A DNA stretch of 44,883 bases from Methanolinea sp. UBA275 (GCA_002506105.1 DAWU01000042.1:4801-49683), one strand, 5' to 3'. Positions 8,848-16,687 are shown, numbered from the stretch's first letter. The notes: generated from the sequence alone by a model not told the origin. Numbers and translations: made by a program.

Positions 8848-9347
8848 ATGAGAACGGCGTCTTGTATACCATTGAGGGAGTAGCTGCGGGTGTGCTGATG
8901 ATCACTACTGCATATCTTGTTGTCAGTACCACGGTCATGTTCACTCCGGGAGATTCCCATATTATTGATATGCAACTTGAACAGCTGGGGAATGATGTGC
9001 TTGCTTCAATGGACACTCCGATACGCTATGGTGATCCAAGTCCATTGGAATTGTATATCACGGATAACGATTCTTCCGGGTTTTCCAATCATTTTCTCCT
9101 GTATGCAAATACTGCTGCACAACCGGGATTTGGAAGAATAAAATTTAATTCAACGGTGTATTATCGAAAAGATGCAGACGTAGGATCCTATCATTTCTCC
9201 GATTCAGGGGATATAATGACAGGGCGTGAACACATGGTAAACGTCAATCGCAGGGTCTTTGTGAAGGATTATACCAACCCTCCCCCTCCTGGTCCCGATG
9301 ACCGCCCACAATCAGTACTCCTTGAGGTGACCCTGTGGCGGGATTAG
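8841..9347 (+). CDS. Pilin-like surface protein 2 (DUF7288-like N-terminus)
   Basis: The 168-residue protein begins MVNENGVLYTIEGVAAGVLM, a short polar lead and a glutamate-containing hydrophobic segment as in pilin-like proteins. GGAGG at 8829-8833 is seven bases before ATG 8841, so I prefer this start to ATG 8835. The start lies inside the end of the previous gene, which implies coupled translation. The exposed part (about residues 40-168) has alternating beta-like stretches and a proline-rich tail (NPPPPGPDD). No enzyme motif is seen. It probably forms part of the same surface complex as its neighbours. Confidence 0.65.
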   Translation: MVNENGVLYTIEGVAAGVLMITTAYLVVSTTVMFTPGDSHIIDMQLEQLGNDVLASMDTPIRYGDPSPLELYITDNDSSGFSNHFLLYANTAAQPGFGRIKFNSTVYYRKDADVGSYHFSDSGDIMTGREHMVNVNRRVFVKDYTNPPPPGPDDRPQSVLLEVTLWRD

Positions 9348-9679
9348 ATCGGGAAGACGGGCAGTGGATTATCCTGATGGGGCTCATTATCAGTGTCAGC
9401 ATCTTCCTCCTTGCGATTATCGTGAATCAATCGATGCTGGTGGGTCAGACAACATCTGAGAGCGTCCTTGATTTTCCCAAAGCCGAGATTCAGGATATTC
9501 GAAATGAAGTATTTAGATATCGGAGTGCAGAAGTAGATCCAGATCCAATCCAGGCAGATATTGAGACCCTTACATTATATCGAAAATCTGCATTGGTTGA
9601 TATCTCAAACACGTCAGAAAGGCTTACCATTCACTATAATAATGGAGTGACATATTACCATGAAGTCATCCAGATCTAA
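9335..9679 (+). CDS. Pilin-like surface protein 3 (DUF7261-like)
   Basis: The 114-residue protein uses a GTG start, with GAGGTGA five bases upstream inside the previous gene. After DREDGQW comes the hydrophobic helix IILMGLIISVSIFLLAIIV (about residues 12-30), then a small soluble domain ending in a beta strand. The architecture matches minor pilin-like proteins of Euryarchaeota. It overlaps both flanking genes, so the five are very likely one mRNA. Confidence 0.6.
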   Translation: MAGLDREDGQWIILMGLIISVSIFLLAIIVNQSMLVGQTTSESVLDFPKAEIQDIRNEVFRYRSAEVDPDPIQADIETLTLYRKSALVDISNTSERLTIHYNNGVTYYHEVIQI

Positions 9680-10145
9680 CAATATACATCATCAGGAAGC
9701 CGTCTCAAGCCTCATCGAATATATCCAGATTACCGCTATTCTCATGATTTTCATGGTTATCATTCTCATGCTGATCCCGGATGTGTTTATCAACGGTCCA
9801 CTCAACACGCTTACCCAGCATGCCTATGTTGATATCGGTAATGGAGTAAGCACTCGGATTGTCGATCTCTATGTTATTTCACCCTATGTAGGAATTAGCC
9901 AGGGATTGATAGTGACTGATTTTGATATCCCTGATGAAATTGCAGGAAGGGATTATATCATAGATATTTTACCTCCACAAGGAGGTGTTGTTGGCACTGA
10001 TAAAATCATCATTTCAGGGAATGGTATCAGTTCTGAGGTTTCCCTTGCGGGAATCGGTTCCACCCTAGGAGTTGCCGGCCGGACCACAAGTGCGGGGGTA
10101 AACAGGATTTGTTATAATTCAACCGGCGGAGGCTGTCCCGAATGA
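9660..10145 (+). CDS. Pilin-like surface protein 4
   Basis: The 161-residue protein has a basic lead of about 12 residues and then EAVSSLIEYIQITAILMIFM, a hydrophobic pilin-like helix. The downstream part is beta-rich (for example VSTRIVDLYVISPYVG) and ends with a short Gly-Cys tail. The start lies 20 bases inside the preceding gene, and GGAGTGA stands about nine bases before it. Function is inferred from operon membership: a subunit of an archaeal pilus-like structure. Confidence 0.6.
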   Translation: MKSSRSNNIHHQEAVSSLIEYIQITAILMIFMVIILMLIPDVFINGPLNTLTQHAYVDIGNGVSTRIVDLYVISPYVGISQGLIVTDFDIPDEIAGRDYIIDILPPQGGVVGTDKIIISGNGISSEVSLAGIGSTLGVAGRTTSAGVNRICYNSTGGGCPE

Positions 10146-10930
10146 CGAAAAAGAGTAAAAAGATCCATAAAGAAAGCGGCGTGTCCGAGACGATAGGATA
10201 CATTATCCTTTTTGGCATTATGACCACAGGGATTGCCCTGGTAACACTATATGGATACCCAGTCCTCCTCAATGAACAAGCGAATGCGAATGTTAAGAAT
10301 ATGGAGCGGAATATGATCGCGCTCCAGAGCGATGTAAAAAGCCTGAATTTCAAGAACGTTCCCTATAGGGAGAACACCCTGCAGATAAGTGGGGGTGTGT
10401 TCAAGGTCGAAAAATTTTCCACTGATACTAAATATTTCAAGGTAATCAATGAAACCGGTAATTATCAGTTAATTCCAGCCGCATCCTTTCCAGGTAATGA
10501 ATTCCACCCAGGCCAATTGCTCTTCATTTCTGAAAAAGGGGATATCCTTGTAGGATTGCAAAATGGGGCAGTTGTGAAACGGGAGCAGGGTGGATCTACG
10601 ATGCTCTCAGAACCAAGGTGGTTTATTGATTCCAGTGGATCTGACAAAATATTGGTGCTTATTTTTACACAAATTGATTCAGATGCAGATTATGCAAAAT
10701 CAGGAATCGGAATTCTCCAGATGAGTTCTGAGCAACCGGTTGAGGTTTCTTATCTGTTATCTTCTGCAAGTCCAATAAGGATAGAATATCACGATACTGA
10801 ATCTGATTATTTCTCAGCATGGAGAAATTACTTCAATACCTTTAGTGCAACCACAGATTCAACGGTTACAATACCAAGTGTAAAAAAAGTAATCATGAAA
10901 TTTTATAAAGTTAAGATCCTGGGGCTCTAA
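10142..10930 (+). CDS. Pilin-like surface protein 5 (DUF7289-like N-terminus)
   Basis: The 262-residue last gene of the operon overlaps the previous stop (ATGA), with GGAGG nine bases upstream. After a basic lead (MTKKSKKIHK) comes ESGVSETIGYIILFGIMTTG, very close to the conserved ESGVSxxIGxI start of archaeal type IV pilins. The helix extends to about residue 38, followed by a large beta-rich exposed domain. Of the five this has the clearest pilin signal. It may be the main filament or tip subunit. Confidence 0.7.
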   Translation: MTKKSKKIHKESGVSETIGYIILFGIMTTGIALVTLYGYPVLLNEQANANVKNMERNMIALQSDVKSLNFKNVPYRENTLQISGGVFKVEKFSTDTKYFKVINETGNYQLIPAASFPGNEFHPGQLLFISEKGDILVGLQNGAVVKREQGGSTMLSEPRWFIDSSGSDKILVLIFTQIDSDADYAKSGIGILQMSSEQPVEVSYLLSSASPIRIEYHDTESDYFSAWRNYFNTFSATTDSTVTIPSVKKVIMKFYKVKILGL

Positions 10931-10969
10931 TCCATTCAAACCTTTTTTCTACAATTTCAGAGAGAAGTG

Positions 10970-11138
10970 CTTCATACTATCCCCCAACCCCCTTTTATCC
11001 CCCTCAAAAATCCCTACTCCTCCCCCTCATTTCCCCAATTCTCTGCAATCTGACCTCACACTATCATTCTCAATAAAACCCCCCCAAAACACCTTCACAC
11101 CACATACTCAAATCCTTAAAACACCCATCCCCCCAATC
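10970..11138. other. C-rich, almost G-free stretch with G-quadruplex potential on the minus strand
   Basis: Across 169 bases the plus strand has only two G residues (11045 and 11052). C runs of three to five recur between 10981 and 11036, with a run of seven at 11079-11085, so the minus strand could fold into G-quadruplexes. It holds no gene and separates the pilin operon from the primase-helicase element. Such strand asymmetry may mark a replication origin, a promoter or a termination zone; nothing here decides which. Confidence 0.6.
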
Positions 11139-11149
11139 GTCTGATTGTA

Positions 11150-11192
11150 TGTAACCGGTCACAAATCCCTTCCCTCTTTCTGGCAGGTTACA
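11150..11192. repeat. Inverted repeat before the small-ORF chain
   Basis: TGTAACC at 11150-11156 is the reverse complement of GGTTACA at 11186-11192, with a 29-base pyrimidine-rich loop. It ends just before the ribosome binding site GGAGAG of the first small ORF and could be an operator or an iteron-like site. Confidence 0.35.
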
Positions 11193-11206
11193 TCGGAGAG
11201 AAACGT

Positions 11207-11347
11207 ATGAAGTATCAGAAATTGCGTACCAGACGCGAACCTGTTGATGCCCGCGGGCATCGGACCGGCGTTGCCGGCATTGGCCAGTATTGTACAGAAC
11301 AGGACTTGATCACCAACACCTGCGAGGAAACGATATGTGCAGAATAG
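11207..11347 (+). CDS. Small hypothetical protein, 46 aa
   Basis: A 46-residue ORF starts MKYQKLRTRREPVD, with GGAGAG six bases before the ATG. Its end overlaps the start of the next small ORF. It contains two cysteines in the last ten residues (NTCEETICAE). I recognise no family. The ribosome binding site and the overlap chain are the main reasons to call it. Confidence 0.45.
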   Translation: MKYQKLRTRREPVDARGHRTGVAGIGQYCTEQDLITNTCEETICAE

Positions 11348-11457
11348 CGGGCTCCCCCCAGAATGACAATGCCTCCTACAGCCATGACATCAGGAGAGAG
11401 CTTAGTCTATGCTTCCCGCCAGCGGCAAAAAAGGTTGCGACCCTGATGGCGGGGTGA
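11335..11457 (+). CDS. Small hypothetical protein, 40 aa
   Basis: A 40-residue ORF (MCRIAGSPQNDNASYSHDIR...) overlaps the previous ORF by 13 bases, with GAGG seven bases before its ATG. Its own stop is part of the GGGGTGA ribosome binding site for the next ORF. No family is recognised. It is supported only by the regular overlap and spacing pattern typical of viral operons. Confidence 0.35.
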   Translation: MCRIAGSPQNDNASYSHDIRRELSLCFPPAAKKVATLMAG

Positions 11458-11463
11458 GCACCA

Positions 11464-11541
11464 ATGGACGTCTCACATTCGATGTTCCACGCTCAACCCG
11501 AGGACTATCCCCACAACCGCGGCAGTCCGGAGGGGCAGTGA
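11464..11541 (+). CDS. Very small hypothetical protein, 25 aa
   Basis: A 25-residue ORF (MDVSHSMFHAQPEDYPHNRG...) is preceded at six bases by GGGGTGA, a near-consensus archaeal ribosome binding site. Its TGA overlaps the ATG of the next gene (TGATG). It might be a short leader peptide that couples translation rather than a functional protein. Confidence 0.35.
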   Translation: MDVSHSMFHAQPEDYPHNRGSPEGQ

Positions 11542-11696
11542 TGGCGAAAAAGAAGAAGTGCCCGCACTTCTCGCGCCGGAAGGTGGGGAAGTGGACCCGG
11601 ATGGTCTGCACCCTCCCTGCCGGACAGCCGTGCAGCAACGTGCATTGCCAGGCACACCCCGACTACCAGGAGCCGGATCCGGATGAGAACGAATAG
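11541..11696 (+). CDS. Small Cys/Lys-rich protein, 51 aa
   Basis: This 51-residue protein starts MAKKKKCPHFSRRKVGKW. Four cysteines (KKCPHF, MVCTL, QPCSN, VHCQ) and nearby histidines suggest a small zinc-binding, possibly nucleic-acid-binding protein. GGAGGGG lies five bases before ATG 11541, which makes this start better than the long upstream frame from 11409. The acidic C-terminus (EPDPDENE) overlaps the next gene. Confidence 0.5.
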   Translation: MAKKKKCPHFSRRKVGKWTRMVCTLPAGQPCSNVHCQAHPDYQEPDPDENE

Positions 11697-12054
11697 GCGG
11701 GTAGTCTCCCACAGGAGGACCGGCCTTCCCCGGGCCAGGACCAGGGAGTACCTGGCCCGCGACCTCCTGCGGTCCCTGGGATACTCGGTGCTGCGATCAT
11801 GCGATCGCGATTCCCCCGTGAACCTGGTGGCATGGACCCCGGCCAGGGGTTCCCTCCTCATCCGGGTGACCACGACCCGGCGGACGATCACCGGGGCTGC
11901 CGGGGTCGCGGCGGTATGGCGGGAGGAGATCGAGAATCTCCGCTCGCTCCCGGTCCCTCCCGGCGGGTCAGTGCATCTCTGGATCTCTACCGACCGGAAG
12001 GCCTGGCACCGGTACCAGGTCCTCCCGGGCGGCCTCGTGGAGACTGACCTATGA
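11683..12054 (+). CDS. Holliday-junction-resolvase/PD-(D/E)XK-like protein, probably degenerate
   Basis: The 123-residue protein is basic at its N-terminus, then has REYLARDLLRSLGYSVLRS, a helix and strand like the start of archaeal resolvase-type nucleases, followed by DSPVNLVAWTPARGSLLIRV, which resembles their beta hairpin. At the expected catalytic positions it has N (in SPVNLVAW) and R-V-T instead of D and E-x-K, so nuclease activity may be lost. The remainder is a helix-strand pair. AGGAG lies 10 bases before the ATG within the preceding gene. It is next to a primase-helicase, where a recombination or DNA-binding role would fit. The fold assignment is by pattern only. Confidence 0.4.
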   Translation: MRTNRRVVSHRRTGLPRARTREYLARDLLRSLGYSVLRSCDRDSPVNLVAWTPARGSLLIRVTTTRRTITGAAGVAAVWREEIENLRSLPVPPGGSVHLWISTDRKAWHRYQVLPGGLVETDL

Positions 12055-12073
12055 CCACCTTTGGGGATGCCTC

Positions 12074-15000
12074 ATGGCCGCTGCGGAGATAGAAAAGACC
12101 CTCTCCCTCCTCTTTGAACCCGGACAGGTTGTCGAGGTCCGTGCGATGAGCGAGGAGGGGACGGCATCCGGGTACTTCGACGACCACGATGCCCTGGCTG
12201 CCGCAGTTGACCCGCTGGACGCGAGCGGGACTGCGGGGATCTATGTCACCCTGAACGAGGTGAACCCGGCACTCCTCTCGCGGAGGGCGAACCGGATCAA
12301 GATGCGGCTCTCGAAGAAGGACGCGACGACCGCGGATTCTGACATCACCAGGAGACGGTGGTTCCCGGTCGACATCGACCCGGTCCGGCCTTCCGGGGTG
12401 TCCTCGACGGACGAGGAGCACCAGGCAGCACTCGTCCGGGCAGCAGAGATTGCGGCGTATCTCGGGACGGAGCGGGGGTGGCCGGCCCCGGTCATGGCCG
12501 ACTCCGGGAACGGGGCCCACCTGCTCTACCGGATCGATCTCCCCAACGACGAGGAGAGCCGGGACCTGGTGAAGCGGTGCCTGGAGGTGCTTGACACCAT
12601 GTGTTCCCACAGCGCGGCTTCTGTGGATACCGCGAACTACAACGCAGCCCGTATCTGGAAGATCTACGGCACGACATCACGAAAGGGAGACCATACTCCG
12701 GACCGCCCGCACAGAAAATCGCAGGTCCTATCAGGTGCTGACCAGGTGGAAGTCGTTGATAAAGAGGCATTATGCCAATTGGCCGAAGCATTGCCGTGCG
12801 CTCCACTGGAAACAAAGGGGTATAAAAAATCAATCGATCTGCGTGGATGGCTCACCCGCCATGGCCTCGGCATCGCGAAGGAGAAACCCTGCCAGGGAGG
12901 GACGCTCTTCGTCCTGGATGAGTGCCCGTTCTCGGGTGCCCACCGGGACGGGGCATTTGCGATCCAGTTCCCGGGAGGCGCCATCCACGCCGGGTGCCAT
13001 CACGCCTCGTGCGGGGGCGGATCGCAGCGGTGGCAGGAACTCAGGGAGCGGTACGAACCCCGCCACGCGAAGGCCAGGCGAACGTCGGCAACCCCGTCTT
13101 CCAGGTCCCGGAGCAGGACCTCTTCTCCGGTCCCTCCCGGCGAGCTCCCGGGCCTCGATGAGGCACTCGCGATTCTGCAGCATGGTGATCCAAAACAAGC
13201 CATGCTCAGGACCTTTGCGCTCGACCACGAGGGCGACGAGGTGGTGGCCGAGTGCCTGATCCTGTCGCTCGCCTCCCGGTCGGTCAGCAACACGAACGGC
13301 CTCCACGTCTCCGTGACCGGCGAGAGCGGGAAAGGCAAGAGCCATGCCTTTGCGACCATGCTCAGGCAGGTCCCGGCCCGGTTCCGCCTTGAGGGGGCGA
13401 TGAGCAACAAGGCGCTCTTCTACGTCGACGACCTCCAGCCGGGCTCGGTGATCGTGCTTGATGACCGGGCACTCTCGGAGGATATGGCCGGGATCCTGAA
13501 AGGGGTCACCACCTCCTTCCGGACACCGTTCCTGTACCGGACGGTGAGCAGGGACCGGCGTGCCCAGGTCTGCACCATCCCGGAGCGGTGCATCTGGTGG
13601 GTGGCGAAGGTGGAGGGGGCCGGCGACGACCAGGTCTTCAACCGGATGCTCACCTGCTGGATCGACGACACCGAGGAGCAGGACCAGCGGGTGCTGGCCC
13701 GCGTTCTCGCAAGGGACGTGGCGGTCCCCGACTCGGCCGGTGAGGACCGGCCCGGGGTCCTGGCCTGCCAGGCGATGTGGGAGATGATCGGGAAGCAGAC
13801 GTTCCGTGTCGTGATCCCGTATGCCACCCGGATACGGTTCCAGGCGGCCGCGAACCGGCGGAATCCCGAGATGCTGCTCGACCTGATCAAGGCGAATACT
13901 GTGCTCCGGTTCATGCAGCGGGAGCAGGTCCGGGCCGGCGGTGTGATCTCACTCACTGCAACTATGGAGGACTTCAGGGACGCGACCGGGCTGTATGGCC
14001 TGCTGAACGGGACCGCCGGAGGTCAGCAGACGAAACTCACCAAGCGCGAATCGGATATTCTCACCATCATCCAGCGATCCCAGTGGCCCGAGTTCACCAT
14101 CCCGATGCTCCAGAAGGAGACGGGGCTCGCGAATGCCTCGCTCCATAAGATCATCCACGGGTATGCGAGCAGGGGATCGACCTATTCCGGCCTCCTGGAG
14201 AAGTGCCCGGCGATCGCCTACTGTGACCGCACGGTGGTGACCGATGAAGAGGCGGGCAGAATCTCGATGAGGAGGAGGACGAATGCCTATACCTTCGACC
14301 GGGACATGTACCGGTCCTGGTGTGCGGGTGGCGAGGTCTGGCTGGATGATGATGACCCGGATGACCCTTCCGCACCTTCCGCAGATTCGAGCAATATTCG
14401 CGATGTTTCAATGGATGCAGCAGGATTCGAAAACGATGCAGGAGGCTCCGATTCTCCTTTTACTAATAATAATAAAAATAAATTAGTATGTACTAAGGTA
14501 TCCTTCTGCAAATCTGAAATTACACAGCAACCCGGTTGTGATGCTTTTCATGTATCTGCCTGTGTGTGTGATTCTGAAATTGCGGCAGGACAAAACTTAA
14601 TTCCTTCACATTCGGCCCCGATTGATGAATCTGCCACAGAATATTCCCCATTCTCCTTTCCGCAACCCTTTCCGCAGGGGCAAAAAGCCGGAAATATGCA
14701 GCAGTCTGCAGAAGGACCCGGAACATCCGTTTCACGGATCAAAGCCGTGGACTACAAGCCCCTCGATATCCCGGAGAAGACCCCGTGTTTCCTCTGCGGG
14801 AGAGCGTGGTCGCACTACGTTGAGAAGCTGACGACGGAGCGGAGGCTGCGGGAGGACAAGACCGCGAGGAGGATCTGTAAACCGTGCTACCAGGACGCAA
14901 AGAGACAGGCCCAGCAGGAAGCGGTCATCCTCCCCGGGATTATTGACGTCGCCCGGCTGGAACCGCTGAAGACCAGCGTGGGAAGGTGCTCGATCTGCGA

Positions 15001-15106
15001 CCTGGACAGGGCTGCGTATATCGACCGGAGCACCGGCACTTCGCTCTGCGAGTCATGCTACCGGCGGGTGGCAGGGGACCAGGGGTGCGGGGAGGTGATC
15101 GGGTGA
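12074..15106 (+). CDS. Primase-polymerase/AAA+ helicase/zinc-finger replication protein
   Basis: The 1010-residue protein combines several modules. Residues 1-215 look like an archaeo-eukaryotic primase-polymerase: WFPVDIDP (acidic DxD at 100-102), SGNGAHLLYR (144-153) and RIWKIYGTTSRKGD (193-206). Residues 280-315 are a Cys/His zinc site (CPFSGAH ... GCHHASC). Residues 405-560 form an NTPase with Walker A GESGKGKS (416-423) and Walker B VIVLDD (459-464). A winged-helix-like segment follows near 690. An AT-rich linker (about 770-890) precedes two four-cysteine zinc fingers (CFLC...CKPC near 905-940, CSIC...CESC near 970-995). Such fusions replicate viruses and plasmids by priming and unwinding DNA. 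The start ATG has GGGGAT upstream. It is the hallmark gene of the element at 11.2-16.7 kb. Confidence 0.75.
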   Translation: MAAAEIEKTLSLLFEPGQVVEVRAMSEEGTASGYFDDHDALAAAVDPLDASGTAGIYVTLNEVNPALLSRRANRIKMRLSKKDATTADSDITRRRWFPVDIDPVRPSGVSSTDEEHQAALVRAAEIAAYLGTERGWPAPVMADSGNGAHLLYRIDLPNDEESRDLVKRCLEVLDTMCSHSAASVDTANYNAARIWKIYGTTSRKGDHTPDRPHRKSQVLSGADQVEVVDKEALCQLAEALPCAPLETKGYKKSIDLRGWLTRHGLGIAKEKPCQGGTLFVLDECPFSGAHRDGAFAIQFPGGAIHAGCHHASCGGGSQRWQELRERYEPRHAKARRTSATPSSRSRSRTSSPVPPGELPGLDEALAILQHGDPKQAMLRTFALDHEGDEVVAECLILSLASRSVSNTNGLHVSVTGESGKGKSHAFATMLRQVPARFRLEGAMSNKALFYVDDLQPGSVIVLDDRALSEDMAGILKGVTTSFRTPFLYRTVSRDRRAQVCTIPERCIWWVAKVEGAGDDQVFNRMLTCWIDDTEEQDQRVLARVLARDVAVPDSAGEDRPGVLACQAMWEMIGKQTFRVVIPYATRIRFQAAANRRNPEMLLDLIKANTVLRFMQREQVRAGGVISLTATMEDFRDATGLYGLLNGTAGGQQTKLTKRESDILTIIQRSQWPEFTIPMLQKETGLANASLHKIIHGYASRGSTYSGLLEKCPAIAYCDRTVVTDEEAGRISMRRRTNAYTFDRDMYRSWCAGGEVWLDDDDPDDPSAPSADSSNIRDVSMDAAGFENDAGGSDSPFTNNNKNKLVCTKVSFCKSEITQQPGCDAFHVSACVCDSEIAAGQNLIPSHSAPIDESATEYSPFSFPQPFPQGQKAGNMQQSAEGPGTSVSRIKAVDYKPLDIPEKTPCFLCGRAWSHYVEKLTTERRLREDKTARRICKPCYQDAKRQAQQEAVILPGIIDVARLEPLKTSVGRCSICDLDRAAYIDRSTGTSLCESCYRRVAGDQGCGEVIG

Positions 15107-15426
15107 TGCTCGTCTGCGACATGCGGACCATGCAGGCACTCTTCTATCCACTGGAAGATGGAGCATTCCGCGAGGTACGGGTGATCTCCATGGCCGAAAC
15201 TCACGCGACAATCGGGGGAGACCCACGGAAGCTCAGTTCGACGTGGAAGCGATACTCCTCCCGGCACCGGGAGAAGCACCTGGCACGCCAGAAACACTCC
15301 AGGGCGACACACCGGGACCAGGTGCGGACGTATACTCACCAATATGAGCAGTCCAGGAAGATGCAGAAGGGTGCATCTCCGGGAGTGGCCGGGACATTCC
15401 GGGAGGTGGCCTTATGCTCGCCCTGA
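15106..15426 (+). CDS. Hypothetical protein, 106 aa
   Basis: The ATG overlaps the TGA of the primase-helicase gene (TGATG), and a full GGAGGTGAT site at 15091-15099 stands six bases upstream, so the start is firm. The N-terminus is a small beta-like segment (MLVCDMRTMQALFYPLEDGA). The middle is strongly basic with many His, Arg and Lys (RHREKHLARQKHSRATHRDQ), suggesting nucleic-acid binding. No family is recognised. Its end overlaps the next gene by 13 bases. Confidence 0.65.
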   Translation: MLVCDMRTMQALFYPLEDGAFREVRVISMAETHATIGGDPRKLSSTWKRYSSRHREKHLARQKHSRATHRDQVRTYTHQYEQSRKMQKGASPGVAGTFREVALCSP

Positions 15427-16271
15427 TCCGGAAGGGCTGGCGGAAGGTAGTCCGGTTCTTCTTTGGCGAAACGCTATCACTGGACAATGACGTTGCCGAC
15501 AGCACCGGGACAGCAAACCCAGTCGATACCCTTGCTCCCTCTTCGGTTCTGACCGTCGATGACTCTGCACCGGACCTGGATCTCATGGAGTGTACGGGGA
15601 CCGAAATATCCGCTGACGATCCCTCCACTACCCCTGTCCCAACCGCCAAAACTGCATCACCGGACCAGGACGTTGCGGAAATCACAAGGACCGTCCCTCC
15701 TGTCGATACCCTTGCTCCCTCTTTAGTCCTGACCGGCGATGACTCTGCACCGGGCCTGGATCTCATGGAGTGCATGGGGACCGGAATTTCGGCTGCCGCT
15801 CCCTCCACGGTACCAGTCACAACCGCCAGAACTGCATCACCGGACAATGACATTGCCGACAGCACCGGGACAGCAAACCCAGTCGATGCCCCTGCTCCCT
15901 CATCGGCCTCGGCCGACCGGATTACGCCCTCGTATGATTTCAGCAGGTGGACCATCACCGATGTCCGGGAATCCCCCTTCGAGAAGGTGGGCCGACTCTA
16001 TATCGAGGGCGACGACCTGGTGATCCGGACTGACCTCGACACCCGGGGATTCCGGATCCCGCTCACGGATATCGTTGCCGTGCTTGACGGGGAACCGCAG
16101 CCGATCCGGGTGCTCATGAAGGGGAACAAGGTGGGAGTTGCAAAGCGGTCGGCTTCGGGGAAGGCGATCAACTTCCTGATAGAACCAATCCTGTATACCG
16201 CCCCGATGAGCAGGGTGATGGATGTCCTCGAAGGGAGGGGAAGGAAGGCGGCGGTGTTTGTGGGGAAATGA
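15414..16271 (+). CDS. Hypothetical protein with 60-residue repeats and a recurring C-terminal domain
   Basis: The 285-residue protein has a basic N-terminus (MLALIRKGWRKVVRFFF), then a low-complexity Ala/Thr/Pro/Asp region built of 60-residue repeats (residues 23-163), then a folded C-terminal domain (about 175-285) containing SGKAINFLIEPILYT and RVMDVLEGRGRKAAVFVG. The same C-terminal domain occurs as fragments at 18576-18818 and 33787-33957, with a faint copy near 34522. I do not recognise the family. The repeat region looks like a flexible acidic linker. The gene overlaps its neighbours on both sides and belongs to the same operon as the primase-helicase. Confidence 0.65.
   Translation: MLALIRKGWRKVVRFFFGETLSLDNDVADSTGTANPVDTLAPSSVLTVDDSAPDLDLMECTGTEISADDPSTTPVPTAKTASPDQDVAEITRTVPPVDTLAPSLVLTGDDSAPGLDLMECMGTGISAAAPSTVPVTTARTASPDNDIADSTGTANPVDAPAPSSASADRITPSYDFSRWTITDVRESPFEKVGRLYIEGDDLVIRTDLDTRGFRIPLTDIVAVLDGEPQPIRVLMKGNKVGVAKRSASGKAINFLIEPILYTAPMSRVMDVLEGRGRKAAVFVGK
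15481..15903 (+). repeat. 180-bp in-frame tandem repeat, 2.3 units
   Basis: Units start at 15481, 15661 and 15841, exactly 180 bases apart, each opening with a TGGAC/CGGAC...GACGTTGCC-like sequence and sharing CTGGATCTCATGGAGTG. They encode 60-residue repeats within the gene at 15414. The first and third units share more at their start (DSTGTANPVD) than either does with the second, which suggests recombination or gene conversion between units. Confidence 0.85.
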
Positions 16272-16687
16272 CAACCCCGAATTCTCTATCGGGATACCCG
16301 AACAAGGAAATGAAGGTCTTCCACCCGCTGGAAGCCCGGCCCGCGAACCCGGTATACAGGAACATATACCAGCAATGTCTATGGACGGCTGTTGTTGCCA
16401 ACGTGGATGGGAACCTGACCATGACCCTGGGCAACACACCGGAAACCCAGGTGGTATTCACTCTCTCGCCCTGGGACAACCACACCTTCAGCTCAACCTG
16501 CCCGGCATGGAAATGGGGACCGGTGTACGATGGGAGGGTCACGTTTAGCACTGCTCCCCATGGCACCGTACGGCAGCTGACAACTACACTCCTCCTCCAG
16601 AAGATGTGGCACCAAGGACGCAACATTTGTACGGACAGGCGCTGCATCACCGTAAAAACCATTTTTCATCCCCATATGTCCAAATGA
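16268..16687 (+). CDS. Hypothetical protein, 139 aa, last gene of the element operon
   Basis: The ATG overlaps the preceding stop (ATGA), implying coupled translation. The protein is beta-rich with Thr, Trp and four cysteines (QQCLW, STCPAW, NICTDRRC) and resembles nothing I know. It has no signal peptide or membrane helix. A role in the virus- or plasmid-like element is inferred from its position only. Confidence 0.5.
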   Translation: MTTPNSLSGYPNKEMKVFHPLEARPANPVYRNIYQQCLWTAVVANVDGNLTMTLGNTPETQVVFTLSPWDNHTFSSTCPAWKWGPVYDGRVTFSTAPHGTVRQLTTTLLLQKMWHQGRNICTDRRCITVKTIFHPHMSK

